A DNA stretch of 64,000 bases from assembly GCF_902499175.1 (NCBI RefSeq), contig NZ_CABVQC010000018.1, positions 1 to 64,000 of the forward strand, in the 5' to 3' direction. Positions 1 through 8,401 of the stretch are shown here, one piece after another. Position numbers and translations under genes: made by a program. The notes beneath the pieces were generated by a model, which searched no databases, was not told the DNA's origin, and saw nothing but the letters and a program-made list of their open reading frames with translations. Source of the stretch: Burkholderia aenigmatica (GTDB lineage Bacteria > Pseudomonadota > Gammaproteobacteria > Burkholderiales > Burkholderiaceae). How positions within the stretch are numbered: the first letter of the stretch is position 1; each line of letters opens with the position of its first letter.

Positions 1-602
1 AGCGCGCGCAGCGCGGCGGCCCGCACGCCGCACGGGCCGGCCAGCACCGCGAGCGGCAGCGGTTCTCCCGCGCGCGGCACCCAGTCCGGCGCGGCGAGCC
101 AGGCCAGCGGTTCGGAAAACAGCAGCGTGCCGTCTTCGCGCGGCGGGTCTTCACCCGGCTCGTGCCGCACGATCACCGCATCGAACCGGCGTTCGTCGTA
201 TTGCGCGAGCAGGTTCGTCGACGTGCCGAGATGCATTTCCAGCGACAACCCCGGGTCCTGCCGATGCAGGCTCGTGAGCACGGCCGGCAGGTCGGGCACC
301 GCGACATGCTCGCTGACGCCGAGCGACAGCCGGTGCGTGCCGGCCGAGATCGCGCCGAGCGCGTGGTCGTGCGCGTCGAGCAACGCGCGGGCGGCCGGCA
401 GGAAATTCTCGCCGTCGGCGGCCAGCTTGACGACGCGCGGCGTGCGCGCTAGCAGCGGCTTGCCGAGGTGCGCTTCCAGCCGCTTCAGCTTCAGGCTGAC
501 GGCCGACTGCGTGGTGCCGAGCGCATCGGCGGCGCGCGTGAAACTGGCGAGATCGGCGACCAGCACGAACGCGCGGACGGCATCGAGGTCGAGGACTTTC
601 AT
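1..602 (-). CDS. LysR-family transcriptional regulator (C-terminus cut by window edge)
   Basis: About 200 N-terminal residues are present, and the reading frame runs off the left edge without a stop. The start MKVLDLDAVRAF leads into a classic LysR winged helix-turn-helix (FTRAADALGTTQSAVSLKLKRLE, residues about 20-40), followed by the beginning of the substrate-binding domain. It lies divergently from the tautomerase gene at 718, with a palindrome at 617-631 between them. This is the standard arrangement for a LysR protein that controls its divergent neighbour. The family is certain; the effector cannot be inferred. Confidence 0.9.
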   Translation of the reverse strand, partial: MKVLDLDAVRAFVLVADLASFTRAADALGTTQSAVSLKLKRLEAHLGKPLLARTPRVVKLAADGENFLPAARALLDAHDHALGAISAGTHRLSLGVSEHVAVPDLPAVLTSLHRQDPGLSLEMHLGTSTNLLAQYDERRFDAVIVRHEPGEDPPREDGTLLFSEPLAWLAAPDWVPRAGEPLPLAVLAGPCGVRAAALRA

Positions 603-616
603 TTCAGATGTAAATA

Positions 617-631
617 GATGAAATATTCATC
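617..631. promoter_or_regulatory. Candidate LysR operator (6-bp inverted repeat)
   Basis: GATGAA-ATA-TTCATC is a perfect 6+3+6 dyad 15 bp upstream of the lysR start, in the divergent lysR/tautomerase intergenic region. A TATAGT -10-like hexamer follows at 645-650 and could serve the tautomerase gene. The dyad is seen directly; assignment to this LysR is inference from position. Confidence 0.4.
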
Positions 632-717
632 GATGACTGTTCATTATAGTTCGGCGAGCCTAACCTGACGCTGCGTTTCCGTTCTTCAACGTCAACTTCA
701 CCGACAGGAGCAGGACC

Positions 718-1101
718 ATGCCATTCACCCGTATCGCAGTCCGCGAAGGCAAGCCGGCCGCCTACCGCGCGGCGCTTGTCGACGGCGTGCATCGCGCGCT
801 GATGCACACATTCAACGTGCCCGAGGACGACATCTTCATGGTCGTCACCGAGCATGCGGCCGAGAACTTCGTGTTCGGTCGCCACTACCTCGATATCGAA
901 CGCAGCGACGATCTCGTGATGGTCCAGATCACCGCGAACAACACGCGCACGCTCGAGCAGAAGCGGGCGCTGTACCGGGCGATCGCGGACAACCTCGCGC
1001 AGCAGCCCGGCGTGCGGCAGCAGGACGTATTCATCAGTCTTGTCGAGGTACTGAAGGAGGACTGGTCGTTCGGCAACGGCCTCGCACAATACGCCGTTTG
1101 A
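718..1101 (+). CDS. Tautomerase-superfamily protein (MSAD/YusQ-like)
   Basis: A 127-aa protein of the 4-oxalocrotonate tautomerase superfamily. Met is followed by Pro, so Met removal would expose the catalytic N-terminal Pro1. Length and the ending DWSFGNG resemble malonate semialdehyde decarboxylase (MSAD, about 129 aa). Asp37 (mature numbering) is kept in VPEDD, but the two Arg expected at 73 and 75 are Asn and Thr. This argues for a tautomerase or uncharacterised YusQ-type activity rather than a decarboxylase. AGGAGCAGG lies about 7 bp before the ATG. The divergent LysR gene probably regulates it. Substrate unknown. Confidence 0.88.
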   Translation: MPFTRIAVREGKPAAYRAALVDGVHRALMHTFNVPEDDIFMVVTEHAAENFVFGRHYLDIERSDDLVMVQITANNTRTLEQKRALYRAIADNLAQQPGVRQQDVFISLVEVLKEDWSFGNGLAQYAV

Positions 1102-1180
1102 TCTGCGACAGCGCGACAGGGCCAGATCGTCGCCTGCGAGTTATGGCGACGTGTACTATGGAAGCAGCTTCACGAGTGAC

Positions 1181-1209
1181 GCCGGCGCGATCGATGCGCC
1201 GGCGATTCT
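1181..1209 (+). terminator. Possible terminator hairpin after the tautomerase gene
   Basis: GCCGGCGC-GATCGAT-GCGCCGGC is a perfect 8-bp stem (1181-1188 / 1196-1203) followed by a weakly T-rich GATTCTT. It lies in the 126-bp gap before the CHAD gene. The T-tract is poor, so it may be a structured leader instead. Confidence 0.35.
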
Positions 1210-1227
1210 TCATGTGCAGGAGCTTCC

Positions 1228-2865
1228 ATGTCGCGTGTGCTGGAAATCGTGTTGTCGCTGTCGCTGGAAGGGTGGCCGGTCGAGGCTGGAAGTCGCGCTC
1301 GCGGCGCGCAGCGTGATTTCGGCGCCGAACTCGTGCGCGCGTGGCGGATCTGCCCTCAGGTCAGGATGCGCCGCGGCCATGAGCGCGTGACGATCGAGCC
1401 GTGCCAGATCGAGGAGGCCGAGCTGAGTCCCGGCGCGAGCTGGTGGACGTGGGTCGAGTCGAATGCGCATGGCAGGCGGGTCGTCGCGTCGCGCACGAAG
1501 GCGTTTGCGCCGGGTGTCACGGAGCGTGAACTGTTCGACGCGGAGCACGCGGGCATCGCCGTCTCGATGCCGTTACCCGTGCCCGAGGCGGCCGTCGCGG
1601 CCGAGGCCGGCGCAGTGACGGGCGAAGTCGACGGCGCCGCGCCGGATACGACCGGGCGCGCGGAGGAGGCCGGTACCCAGCCGGAATCGTCGGCGCTGCG
1701 CCTCGTCAGCGAACGGCGGCGCGGGCGGTGGGCCGACGACAGCGGTGTCGTGGTCGAGATGACGCTCGACGACGTCACGCTGCATCGCGGTAGCGAGCCG
1801 CCGCGCCGCTTCGTCGAGCTGCGTCTCACGGCGCCCGACTGGGAAACCCTGCCCGCGCGCACGGCCGCGCTGCATGCGCTGTTTGCCGCGGCGCGCGAAC
1901 TGAGCGGCGCATGGCCCGCATTCGTGCAACTGACGAGCGTGATCGATCGCGCATGTGCGGCCGAGCCGGCCGCCGGCGGGCCCGTCAAGGCGCGGCTCGT
2001 CGATCTGACCGGCGTGCGCACGCAGCGCGCCGCGCTGTTCGCGCTGTCCGGCGACATCACCGCGCAATGGCTCGGCAACGAAGGCGGTGTGCTCGAGCAT
2101 GACGATCCGGAATTCGTACACCAGATGCGTGTCGCGCTACGCCGCCTGCGCACGCTGATGCGCTTCTTCCCGCTCTTTGCCGACCGCCAGTGGCGCGACA
2201 CGCTCGGCGTCGACCTGCGCTGGCTTGCGGCGCTGCTCGGCACGGTGCGCGACTGGGACGTGTTCGCGACCGAAAGCCTGCCCGCGCTGATCGCGGCCGA
2301 CGGCGGCGACGGCGAGTGGAACGGCACGCTCGACGCCGCGCGGGCGCAGTGCGCGGCCGCGCGGGTCGAGTTGCGGCAGGCGCTGCATTCGGCCCGCTAC
2401 GCGAGGCTGACGCTCGGCTGGCTCGAATGGCTGAGCTCGCTGGCGCTGCCGCCGGCCGAAGCCGGCGACGCACCTTCGCTGCGGCGCCACGCGACGAAGC
2501 GTGTGCGGCGGCTGTTCGGTCATCTGTACGCGTCGCCGTCGCTCACGTCGCTCGACACGGCCGCCCGTCATCAGGTGCGGATCGATGCGAAACGGCTGCG
2601 CTATGCGCTCGAATTCTTCGCGTCGCTGGCGTCGCGCCGCACCCGCACCGAGACGGTCAAGACGCTCACGCGCGTGCAGAGCGTGCTCGGCGAAGCGAAC
2701 GACACGATGGTCGCGCTGCATCATCTCGAAAAACTCGCGGCGCCGCCGTACCAGCTCGGATTCGTGCGCGGCTACGGCGCGGCGCTCGAGCAGCGCGCGG
2801 CGCGCGATGCCGAGACGCTGCTGGCCAGCCTGCGGCCGCCGAAGCTCGACGGCAAGCCCGGTTGA
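1228..2865 (+). CDS. CHAD-domain protein with degenerate CYTH-like N-terminus
   Basis: A 545-aa protein. The C-terminal half (about residues 265-530) is a CHAD domain: an alpha-helical domain rich in conserved His and Arg, seen in FVHQMRVALRRLRTLMRFF and HQVRIDAKRLRYALEFF. CHAD proteins bind inorganic polyphosphate and can associate with polyphosphate granules. The N-terminal 250 residues resemble a CYTH (triphosphate tunnel) region (VELRLTAPDW), but I do not see the canonical ExExK signature, so catalysis is doubtful. AGGAGC precedes the ATG by 6 bp. The gene stands alone and modE follows it. Confidence 0.85.
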   Translation: MSRVLEIVLSLSLEGWPVEAGSRARGAQRDFGAELVRAWRICPQVRMRRGHERVTIEPCQIEEAELSPGASWWTWVESNAHGRRVVASRTKAFAPGVTERELFDAEHAGIAVSMPLPVPEAAVAAEAGAVTGEVDGAAPDTTGRAEEAGTQPESSALRLVSERRRGRWADDSGVVVEMTLDDVTLHRGSEPPRRFVELRLTAPDWETLPARTAALHALFAAARELSGAWPAFVQLTSVIDRACAAEPAAGGPVKARLVDLTGVRTQRAALFALSGDITAQWLGNEGGVLEHDDPEFVHQMRVALRRLRTLMRFFPLFADRQWRDTLGVDLRWLAALLGTVRDWDVFATESLPALIAADGGDGEWNGTLDAARAQCAAARVELRQALHSARYARLTLGWLEWLSSLALPPAEAGDAPSLRRHATKRVRRLFGHLYASPSLTSLDTAARHQVRIDAKRLRYALEFFASLASRRTRTETVKTLTRVQSVLGEANDTMVALHHLEKLAAPPYQLGFVRGYGAALEQRAARDAETLLASLRPPKLDGKPG

Positions 2866-2880
2866 GCGGCACGCGCTGAC

Positions 2881-2886
2881 TATAAT
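2881..2886 (+). promoter_or_regulatory. -10 element of the modE promoter
   Basis: A perfect TATAAT lies 27 bp before the modE ATG, just after the CHAD gene stop. I see no good -35 at the right distance, so only the -10 is called. Confidence 0.45.
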
Positions 2887-2913
2887 GGCCGCCCGATTCC
2901 CGCACCCATCCCG

Positions 2914-3750
2914 ATGACCGACGCACCGCATCCTTCCCCGTCCGCCGAACCGCTCGAACTGGGCGGCGAGCTGTGGCTGCGCGCCGGCGAGCAGACGCTC
3001 GGCGGCGCCACGCGCATCGCGCTGCTTGCGGCGATCGGCGATACCGGTTCGATCACGCGCGCGGCGAAGGCCGTCGGCCTCAGCTACAAGGCTGCGTGGG
3101 ATGCCGTCGACACGATGAACAATCTCGCCGGCGAACCGCTCGTCGCGCGTTCGACGGGCGGCAAGGGCGGCGGCGGTACGACGCTGACGCCGCGCGCGAC
3201 ATCGCTGATCGCCGCGTTTCGCACGATCGAGCGCGAGCACCGCCGTTTCATCGAGGCCGCGAGCGCGGCCGTGGCCGGGTTCGACGTCGACTGGGCGCTG
3301 ATCGGCCGGATCGGGATGAAGACCAGCGCGCGCAACCAGTTGTTCGGCAAGGTCGCATCGATCGTGCGGGGCACCGTCAACGACGAGGTCACGCTCACGC
3401 TGCCCGGAGGACAGCCGATCGTTGCGGTGCTGACGCACGAGAGCGCCGACGCGCTCGGCCTGCAGATTGGCGCGGACGCCTGCGCGCTGGTGAAGGCGTC
3501 GTGGGTCGTGCTCGCGGTCGACGATGGCGAGCCCGAACTGAAGGTGTCCGCGCGGAACCAGTTGCGCGGCCGCGTGGAAACCGTCGCGACGGGCGCGGTG
3601 AACAGCGAGGTGACGCTCGCGCTCGACGGCGGCGGGACGCTGACGGCCGTCGTGACCAACGACAGCGTCGATGCACTGCAGCTCGATGCGGGCCGGCCGG
3701 CGATCGCGCTGTTCAAGGCGTCGAGCGTGATTCTCGCGGTGACGGGCTGA
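2914..3750 (+). CDS. modE: Molybdate-responsive transcriptional regulator ModE
   Basis: A 278-aa protein. The N-terminal LysR-like winged HTH (about residues 30-110) contains DTGSITRAAKAVGLSYKAAW and the GGKGGGGTTLT wing typical of ModE. Two tandem Mop/TOBE molybdate-binding domains follow (about 130-200 and 205-278), each beginning with the SARNQL signature. Molybdate-loaded ModE dimers repress the molybdate transporter. The modABC operon is adjacent and convergent, and a ModE-type box lies before modA at 6206-6229, so the whole circuit is local. Confidence 0.95.
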   Translation: MTDAPHPSPSAEPLELGGELWLRAGEQTLGGATRIALLAAIGDTGSITRAAKAVGLSYKAAWDAVDTMNNLAGEPLVARSTGGKGGGGTTLTPRATSLIAAFRTIEREHRRFIEAASAAVAGFDVDWALIGRIGMKTSARNQLFGKVASIVRGTVNDEVTLTLPGGQPIVAVLTHESADALGLQIGADACALVKASWVVLAVDDGEPELKVSARNQLRGRVETVATGAVNSEVTLALDGGGTLTAVVTNDSVDALQLDAGRPAIALFKASSVILAVTG

Positions 3751-3917
3751 CGCAGCAGGCCGGGCGGCGCGCTTCGACGATCGTGTGACGGGCGGGGCGA
3801 AGCCGGCATCGCACAGCGCCTGCACGGCACCGGCTTCGTTTCCGCTTTCAGCATATGCCGCTACGCGCGGCTTCTCTCAGGCTCCAACCTGCCTACCACG
3901 ACCACAGCCTCGCGCGC

Positions 3918-4619
3918 TCACGCGACGCGCGTCGGCCACTCGGCGTGCGGCGGAGCCGCCTGCACGCGTCCTTCGCTCAACTGCACGACCTGGTCGCCGA
4001 ACGCGGCGACGTCGTCGGGATCGTGCGAGATCAGCACCATCGGGATATCGAGCCGCGCCTGCAGCTCGGCGAGCTCGTGACGCATGCGCTGGCGCATCGC
4101 GCCGTCGAGCGCCGCGAACGGTTCGTCGAGCAGCAGGATCCGCGGCTGCGCGACCAGTGCGCGCGCCAGCGCGACGCGCTGTTTCTGCCCGCCCGACAGT
4201 TGCGACGGATACTGCCCCGCGAGCGTTTCGAGATCGAACGCCTGCAGCCAGTACGCGACTTCCGGCGGCATCGTTTTCGCGCGCGGGTTGCGCAGTCCCG
4301 ACGTGAGCCCGAACGCGATGTTCTGGCGCACGTTCAGATGCGGGAACAGCGCGTAGTCCTGGAACAGGTACGCGACACGGCGTTCGCGGGTCGGCACGTC
4401 GATACGGCGCGCGGCGTCGAACAGCGGTTCGCCGTTCAGCACGATCGTGCCTTCGTCGGGGGACAGCAGGCCGGCGATCGCCTGCAGCGTCATGCTTTTG
4501 CCCGCGCCGGACGGCCCGAACAGCACGACACGCTGTGTCGTCGCCGTGAACGACATGTCGAGCGAAAAGCGGCGCTCGGCGTTCGCGTAGGTCTTGCGGA
4601 TGTCGACGACGAGGCTCAT
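3918..4619 (-). CDS. modC: Molybdate ABC transporter ATP-binding protein ModC (short form)
   Basis: A 233-aa ABC ATPase: Walker A GPSGAGKS, signature LSGGQKQR, Walker B ILLLDEPFAALD and switch His in LISHDPDD. It is the last gene of modABC, 64 bp after modB. Most ModC proteins are about 350 aa because a C-terminal Mop/TOBE domain binds molybdate. Here the protein ends soon after the nucleotide-binding domain, so that regulatory domain is missing. The start at 4619 (MSLVVDIRK) is preferred over the longer in-frame start at 4640 because it matches the family N-terminus. Confidence 0.93.
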   Translation of the reverse strand: MSLVVDIRKTYANAERRFSLDMSFTATTQRVVLFGPSGAGKSMTLQAIAGLLSPDEGTIVLNGEPLFDAARRIDVPTRERRVAYLFQDYALFPHLNVRQNIAFGLTSGLRNPRAKTMPPEVAYWLQAFDLETLAGQYPSQLSGGQKQRVALARALVAQPRILLLDEPFAALDGAMRQRMRHELAELQARLDIPMVLISHDPDDVAAFGDQVVQLSEGRVQAAPPHAEWPTRVA

Positions 4620-4683
4620 GCGGGCCTCCGCCGAAGCCATTCGGCTGCCGAGCGAAGCTGGCGGTACGGACGAGACACGTACT

Positions 4684-5361
4684 TCATGTCAGTTGACTCC
4701 GCCGCGCACGCGACGGCACGAGCCAGCCGGTCGCGAGCAGCACGAGCACGCAGGTGATCGACGTCACCAGCACGAGAAAGTTGGCCGTGCTGTCGTCACC
4801 GGCCTGCACGGCCGCGTAGATCGCGACCGACAGCGTCTGCGTGCGGCCGGGCAGGTTGCCCGCGATCATCAGCGTCGCACCGAACTCGCCAAGCGCGCGT
4901 GCGAACGCGAGCAGCGCGCCCGCGAGAATGCCGCGCGTGGCGAGCGGCAAAGTCACGCGGAAGAACACCGCCGCTTCGCCGAGCCCGAGCGTGCGTGCCG
5001 CGCGTTCGAGGTGCGGATCGACGCCTTCGAACGCGGCGCGCGCCGACTTCAGGATCAGCGGAAACGCGACGACCATCGACGCGATCACCGCGCCTTGCCA
5101 CGTGAAGACGAGTTCGATGCCGAGCTGGTCGAGCCACGCGCCGAACACGCCGCGCCGGCCGAGCAGCACGAGCAGGTAATAGCCGAGTACCGTCGGCGGC
5201 AGCACGAGCGGCAGCGTCAGCACGGAATCGACGACGTCGCGCAGCGGCGAGCGCCAGCGCGCGAGCATGAACGCGGCCGCGACGCCGAGCACGATGTCGA
5301 GCGCGGTCGCCCAGCCGGCAACCTTCAACGACAGCAGCAGCGGTACCCAGGCGTCTTGCAT
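4684..5361 (-). CDS. modB: Molybdate ABC transporter permease ModB
   Basis: A 225-aa inner-membrane permease with about five hydrophobic segments. The binding-protein-dependent transport EAA loop is visible (ERAARTLGLGEAAVFFRVTL), as is the ModB-typical ALGEFGATLMIAGN. It starts 10 bp after modA ends and is clearly co-transcribed with it. It forms the membrane channel that couples to ModC. Confidence 0.95.
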   Translation of the reverse strand: MQDAWVPLLLSLKVAGWATALDIVLGVAAAFMLARWRSPLRDVVDSVLTLPLVLPPTVLGYYLLVLLGRRGVFGAWLDQLGIELVFTWQGAVIASMVVAFPLILKSARAAFEGVDPHLERAARTLGLGEAAVFFRVTLPLATRGILAGALLAFARALGEFGATLMIAGNLPGRTQTLSVAIYAAVQAGDDSTANFLVLVTSITCVLVLLATGWLVPSRARRSQLT

Positions 5362-5371
5362 CGCGCTACGC

Positions 5372-6172
5372 TCACTTGCCCGCGGGCTTGAAGCCGAACG
5401 TCGACAGCACGGCCTGGCCCTGCGGCGACGCGACGAAGTCGATGAACGACTGCGCCTGCACGGCGTGGCGGCTGTCCTTGACCACGGCGATCGGATAGGT
5501 GATGACCGTCTTCGTCGGCACCGTCAGCGCAACCTTCACGCGGCCAGGCATGATCGCGGCGTCGGTACCGAACACGAAGCCTGCGTCGACTTCGCCGCGC
5601 GCGACATAGTCGAGGCTCTGGCGCACGTTGGCGGCCAGCACGCCCTTCGCGCTGACGGCATCCCACACGCCGGCCGCGCGCAGTGCGCCTTCCGTGTAGC
5701 GGCCGACCGGCACCGACGCCGGGTCGCCGTACGCGATGCGCTTCACGCCGGGTGCCGTCAGGTCGTTCAGCGACGTCGGCGCGGCGGCCTTGCTGTCCGC
5801 CGGCACGATCAGCACGAGCGAGTTCGCCGCGAAATCGCGACGCGTGCCGGGCACGATCACCTTTTCGTCGACGGCCCGATCCATCGCCTTCTGGTCGGCC
5901 GATGCGAACACGTCGGCCGGCGCGCCCTTCGCGATCTGCTGCATCAGCACGTCCGACGCGCCGAAGTTGAACAGCACCTTGGTATCCGGGTGCTGCTTCT
6001 CGTACGCATCGCCGACGGCCTTGAACGCGTTCGTCAGGCTGGCGGCGGCCGACACGACGAGTTCGTCGGCGGCGGAAGCGGGCGCGCTGAACGCGATACC
6101 GGCAGCGGCAAGCGTGGCGATCGGCAGCAGGCGAAGCAGGGTGCGGCGAAGCGGGCGGACGGTTGAGCGCAT
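5372..6172 (-). CDS. modA: Periplasmic molybdate-binding protein ModA
   Basis: A 266-aa protein from the ATG at 6172. It has a Sec signal peptide (MRSTVRPLRRTLLRLLP followed by a hydrophobic core and the cleavage site ASA-AD). The mature protein shows ModA motifs: VSAAASLTNAF at the start, FNFGASDVLMQQI and GAPADVFASAD. It binds molybdate or tungstate and delivers it to ModBC. The longer frame to 6244 would swallow the ModE box, so the shorter start is used. First gene of the operon. Confidence 0.95.
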   Translation of the reverse strand: MRSTVRPLRRTLLRLLPIATLAAAGIAFSAPASAADELVVSAAASLTNAFKAVGDAYEKQHPDTKVLFNFGASDVLMQQIAKGAPADVFASADQKAMDRAVDEKVIVPGTRRDFAANSLVLIVPADSKAAAPTSLNDLTAPGVKRIAYGDPASVPVGRYTEGALRAAGVWDAVSAKGVLAANVRQSLDYVARGEVDAGFVFGTDAAIMPGRVKVALTVPTKTVITYPIAVVKDSRHAVQAQSFIDFVASPQGQAVLSTFGFKPAGK

Positions 6173-6205
6173 GGCGAGTTCGTTTGTATGGGTGGAAACC
6201 GTAAT

Positions 6206-6229
6206 CGTAATATAGGGTGGGTTATAACG
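6206..6229. promoter_or_regulatory. ModE box upstream of modA
   Basis: CGTAATAT-AGGGTGGG-TTATAACG is an imperfect 8-8-8 palindrome with the layout of the E. coli ModE operator (CGTTATAT, 8 bp, ACATAACG). It ends 34 bp before the modA start, where a ModE dimer would block transcription. The gene for ModE is in the same window. Confidence 0.8.
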
Positions 6230-6308
6230 CTCGACATACCGCACATGCGACGGTGCGCATGTAATGGTCAGACGTGAAAAGGGGCGAGCGTGACGGCCGG
6301 GCGGCCGG

Positions 6309-7007
6309 TCACGTACGGAGCGTTTGCGGCGACGATTGGGTGCGCTGCAGCGACGACGGCTGCGATGCCGGGCGGTAGTTCGGGTTGGCCTTCCAGCGCG
6401 CGCGGACGAACGGGCGCTCGTGGCCCGACAGCTGCAGCGCCACCTTGGTGACCCAGCGATGCGACGGCACCGTGATGCCGTGCAGCGCCACGGTGACGAG
6501 CGCGAGGCTCGCGACGACCGCGGGCACCGACCAGCGGTGCGGCACTGCGCGCCACGAACCGGCGATGAACGCGAGCGCGGCGATCGCGCCGACGATACAG
6601 CCGGTGATCGATTCGGACGGCGAATGCGCGTCGAGCGCGACGCGCGACACGCCGACCGCGACGCCGGCCGCGAGCCCGAGCGCGATGCCGGCGATCCGCA
6701 GCGGCGTGCGCGTGCGGATCAGCGCCAGGAAAATCGCGACCGGATAGACCGACGTCGACAGCATCGCATGGCCGCTGAACCCCGTGAAATCCCACTTGCG
6801 GATGCCGATCCCCCAGCCGAGGAACGCGATCTTCGTGAGCGCGACCACGCCGATCGCGGCCGCGAGCACGCCGAGCCACGCGGCCGCGCGCTGCCACGAG
6901 TAGCCGAGCGCGAGCCAGACGGCGATCGTGATCGCGAGCGGCAAGGTCAGGCCGGCGCCGCCGAACGCGGTGATCATGATCCACAGGTGAGACGACAGGT
7001 CGAACAT
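6309..7007 (-). CDS. PAP2-family membrane phosphatase
   Basis: A 232-aa polytopic membrane protein with about six hydrophobic helices. The PAP2 acid-phosphatase signature is present: motif 2 GFSGHAML and motif 3 SRVALDAHSPSE, with the catalytic His pair. Motif 1 is weak (KIAFLGWGIG). Likely substrates are phosphatidate, undecaprenyl diphosphate or another lipid phosphate; these cannot be separated by sequence alone. It is monocistronic, 77 bp beyond the ModE box. Confidence 0.85.
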   Translation of the reverse strand: MFDLSSHLWIMITAFGGAGLTLPLAITIAVWLALGYSWQRAAAWLGVLAAAIGVVALTKIAFLGWGIGIRKWDFTGFSGHAMLSTSVYPVAIFLALIRTRTPLRIAGIALGLAAGVAVGVSRVALDAHSPSESITGCIVGAIAALAFIAGSWRAVPHRWSVPAVVASLALVTVALHGITVPSHRWVTKVALQLSGHERPFVRARWKANPNYRPASQPSSLQRTQSSPQTLRT

Positions 7008-7185
7008 CGGGAAGGGGACGAACGAAGGCGGGGAAGATGCTTAAATCAACGCGCGAGCCGGAAAGAACGACTACAACGGATACAAGCGGCGAAACCCCAG
7101 TATAGCGCCGCGTGCGCATGAGCCCCGTTTTTTGCGCGGCCGGGAACTATCCGCGTGCAGGAAAAATCCCAGAAACAATGTTATG

Positions 7186-7196
7186 GTGCATTGCAC
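7186..7196. promoter_or_regulatory. Candidate PhaR-type site (GTGCA-T-TGCAC)
   Basis: A perfect 5+1+5 palindrome GTGCATTGCAC lies 60 bp before the esterase gene. Its core TGCATTGCA has the TGC-N3-GCA form recognised by PHB regulators of the PhaR family. The neighbour is a PHB-depolymerase-family esterase, which fits, but the assignment is inference. Confidence 0.35.
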
Positions 7197-7255
7197 AAAG
7201 ACGAACGATGCATCCGCTGTGGTGCCCCTATTTTTCCTGACTGCGAGCCCGATCG

Positions 7256-8365
7256 ATGACCAAAAGTCTGACCAAGGTGTGGCTGGGCGGCATGAAACGC
7301 ATGCTGTCTCCGGCCGCCAAGCGCGCGGCGCGCGATGCGCAGCGCATCACACGCGACGCACTCGAAGCGGCGGCCACTGCCGCCGTATCCGATCTGTCCC
7401 CGCCGCGTGAATCGCGCGTGCGGCCGCGCGCGGCCGCATGGGCGGCCGGCGAGTGGACGCGCGGCGAACATCCGATGGCGCCCGCGCTCGGGCGCCTCGT
7501 CCAGAATCTCGCGTACGGCCTCTACGTGCCGCCCGGCCGCCGGCGTGGCGCGATGCCGCTCGTCGTGATGCTGCACGGCTGCCAGCAGTCCGTCGACGAA
7601 TTCGTGCAGGGCACGCGGATGAACCTGCTGGCCGACAAGCACGGCTTCGCGGTGCTGTATCCGGAGCAGTCGCTGCGCGCGCACGCGCACGGCTGCTGGC
7701 ACTGGTATGAAGACACCGACCGCGCGGGGCGCGGCGAGGCGAACGCGGTCGCCTCGCTTGTCGACGCGCTCGTCGACGAACACGGTTTCGACGCGTCGCG
7801 CGTCTATGTCGCGGGGCTGTCGGCCGGCGCGGGCCTTGCGGCGCTGCTTGCACTGCATCATCCGGAGCGTTTTGCGGCGGTGGCGCTGCATTCGGGCCCG
7901 GCGCTCGGCGAGGCGAGTTCGGGCATCACGGCGATGGACGTGATGCGGCGCGGCGTGCGGCAGAACCCGGCCGCGGCCGTCGATGCGCTGGTCGATGCCG
8001 CCGCTTATCCAGGCATGCCCGCGCTGATCGTCCAGGGCGACGGCGACCATGTCGTCGCACCGAAGAATGCCGATCAACTCACGGTGCAGTTCATGCGCCT
8101 GAACGGGCTCGCCGATGCCCGCGGTGCACTGCGCGGCGGCGAGCGGGTCGAGACGCGCGAAGCGGGTGCGCAGATCACCGATGTCTGCCGCGACGGCGAG
8201 CCGGTCGTGCGGCTCTGCCATGTGAAAGGGCTCGATCACGCGTGGGCCGGCGGCGATGAAGCCGTGCCGTTTCATGCAGCGGTCGGTCCCGATGCGAGTG
8301 CAATGATCTGGGCCTTTTTCGAAGCGAATCGCCGCACTGTGGCGACCGAACGACGCATCGGTTGA
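7256..8365 (+). CDS. PHB-depolymerase-family esterase
   Basis: A 369-aa alpha/beta hydrolase of the LpqC/PhaZ-like esterase family. The family block LVVMLHGCQQSVDEF supplies the oxyanion region. The nucleophile Ser sits in GLSAG, an acidic residue in VQGDGDHVV, and the catalytic His in GLDHAWAGG. There is no obvious signal peptide: the N-terminus (MTKSLTKVWLGGMKRML) is amphipathic and basic, like Burkholderia proteins in this family. It may act on intracellular short-chain polyhydroxybutyrate or feruloyl-type esters; the exact substrate is not determined. Confidence 0.88.
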   Translation: MTKSLTKVWLGGMKRMLSPAAKRAARDAQRITRDALEAAATAAVSDLSPPRESRVRPRAAAWAAGEWTRGEHPMAPALGRLVQNLAYGLYVPPGRRRGAMPLVVMLHGCQQSVDEFVQGTRMNLLADKHGFAVLYPEQSLRAHAHGCWHWYEDTDRAGRGEANAVASLVDALVDEHGFDASRVYVAGLSAGAGLAALLALHHPERFAAVALHSGPALGEASSGITAMDVMRRGVRQNPAAAVDALVDAAAYPGMPALIVQGDGDHVVAPKNADQLTVQFMRLNGLADARGALRGGERVETREAGAQITDVCRDGEPVVRLCHVKGLDHAWAGGDEAVPFHAAVGPDASAMIWAFFEANRRTVATERRIG

Positions 8366-8371
8366 TCGACG

Positions 8372-8401
8372 CTGGTCAATGACTAGGGTTTTCCCTATAA
8401 T
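8372..8401 (+). promoter_or_regulatory. Promoter of the DUF3563 gene
   Basis: TTGATC (8372-8377) and a perfect TATAAT (8396-8401) are separated by 18 bp. The ATG is at 8447. The -10 lies in the loop of the palindrome at 8381-8418, so the spacer and start-site flank are both inside it. Confidence 0.65.
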
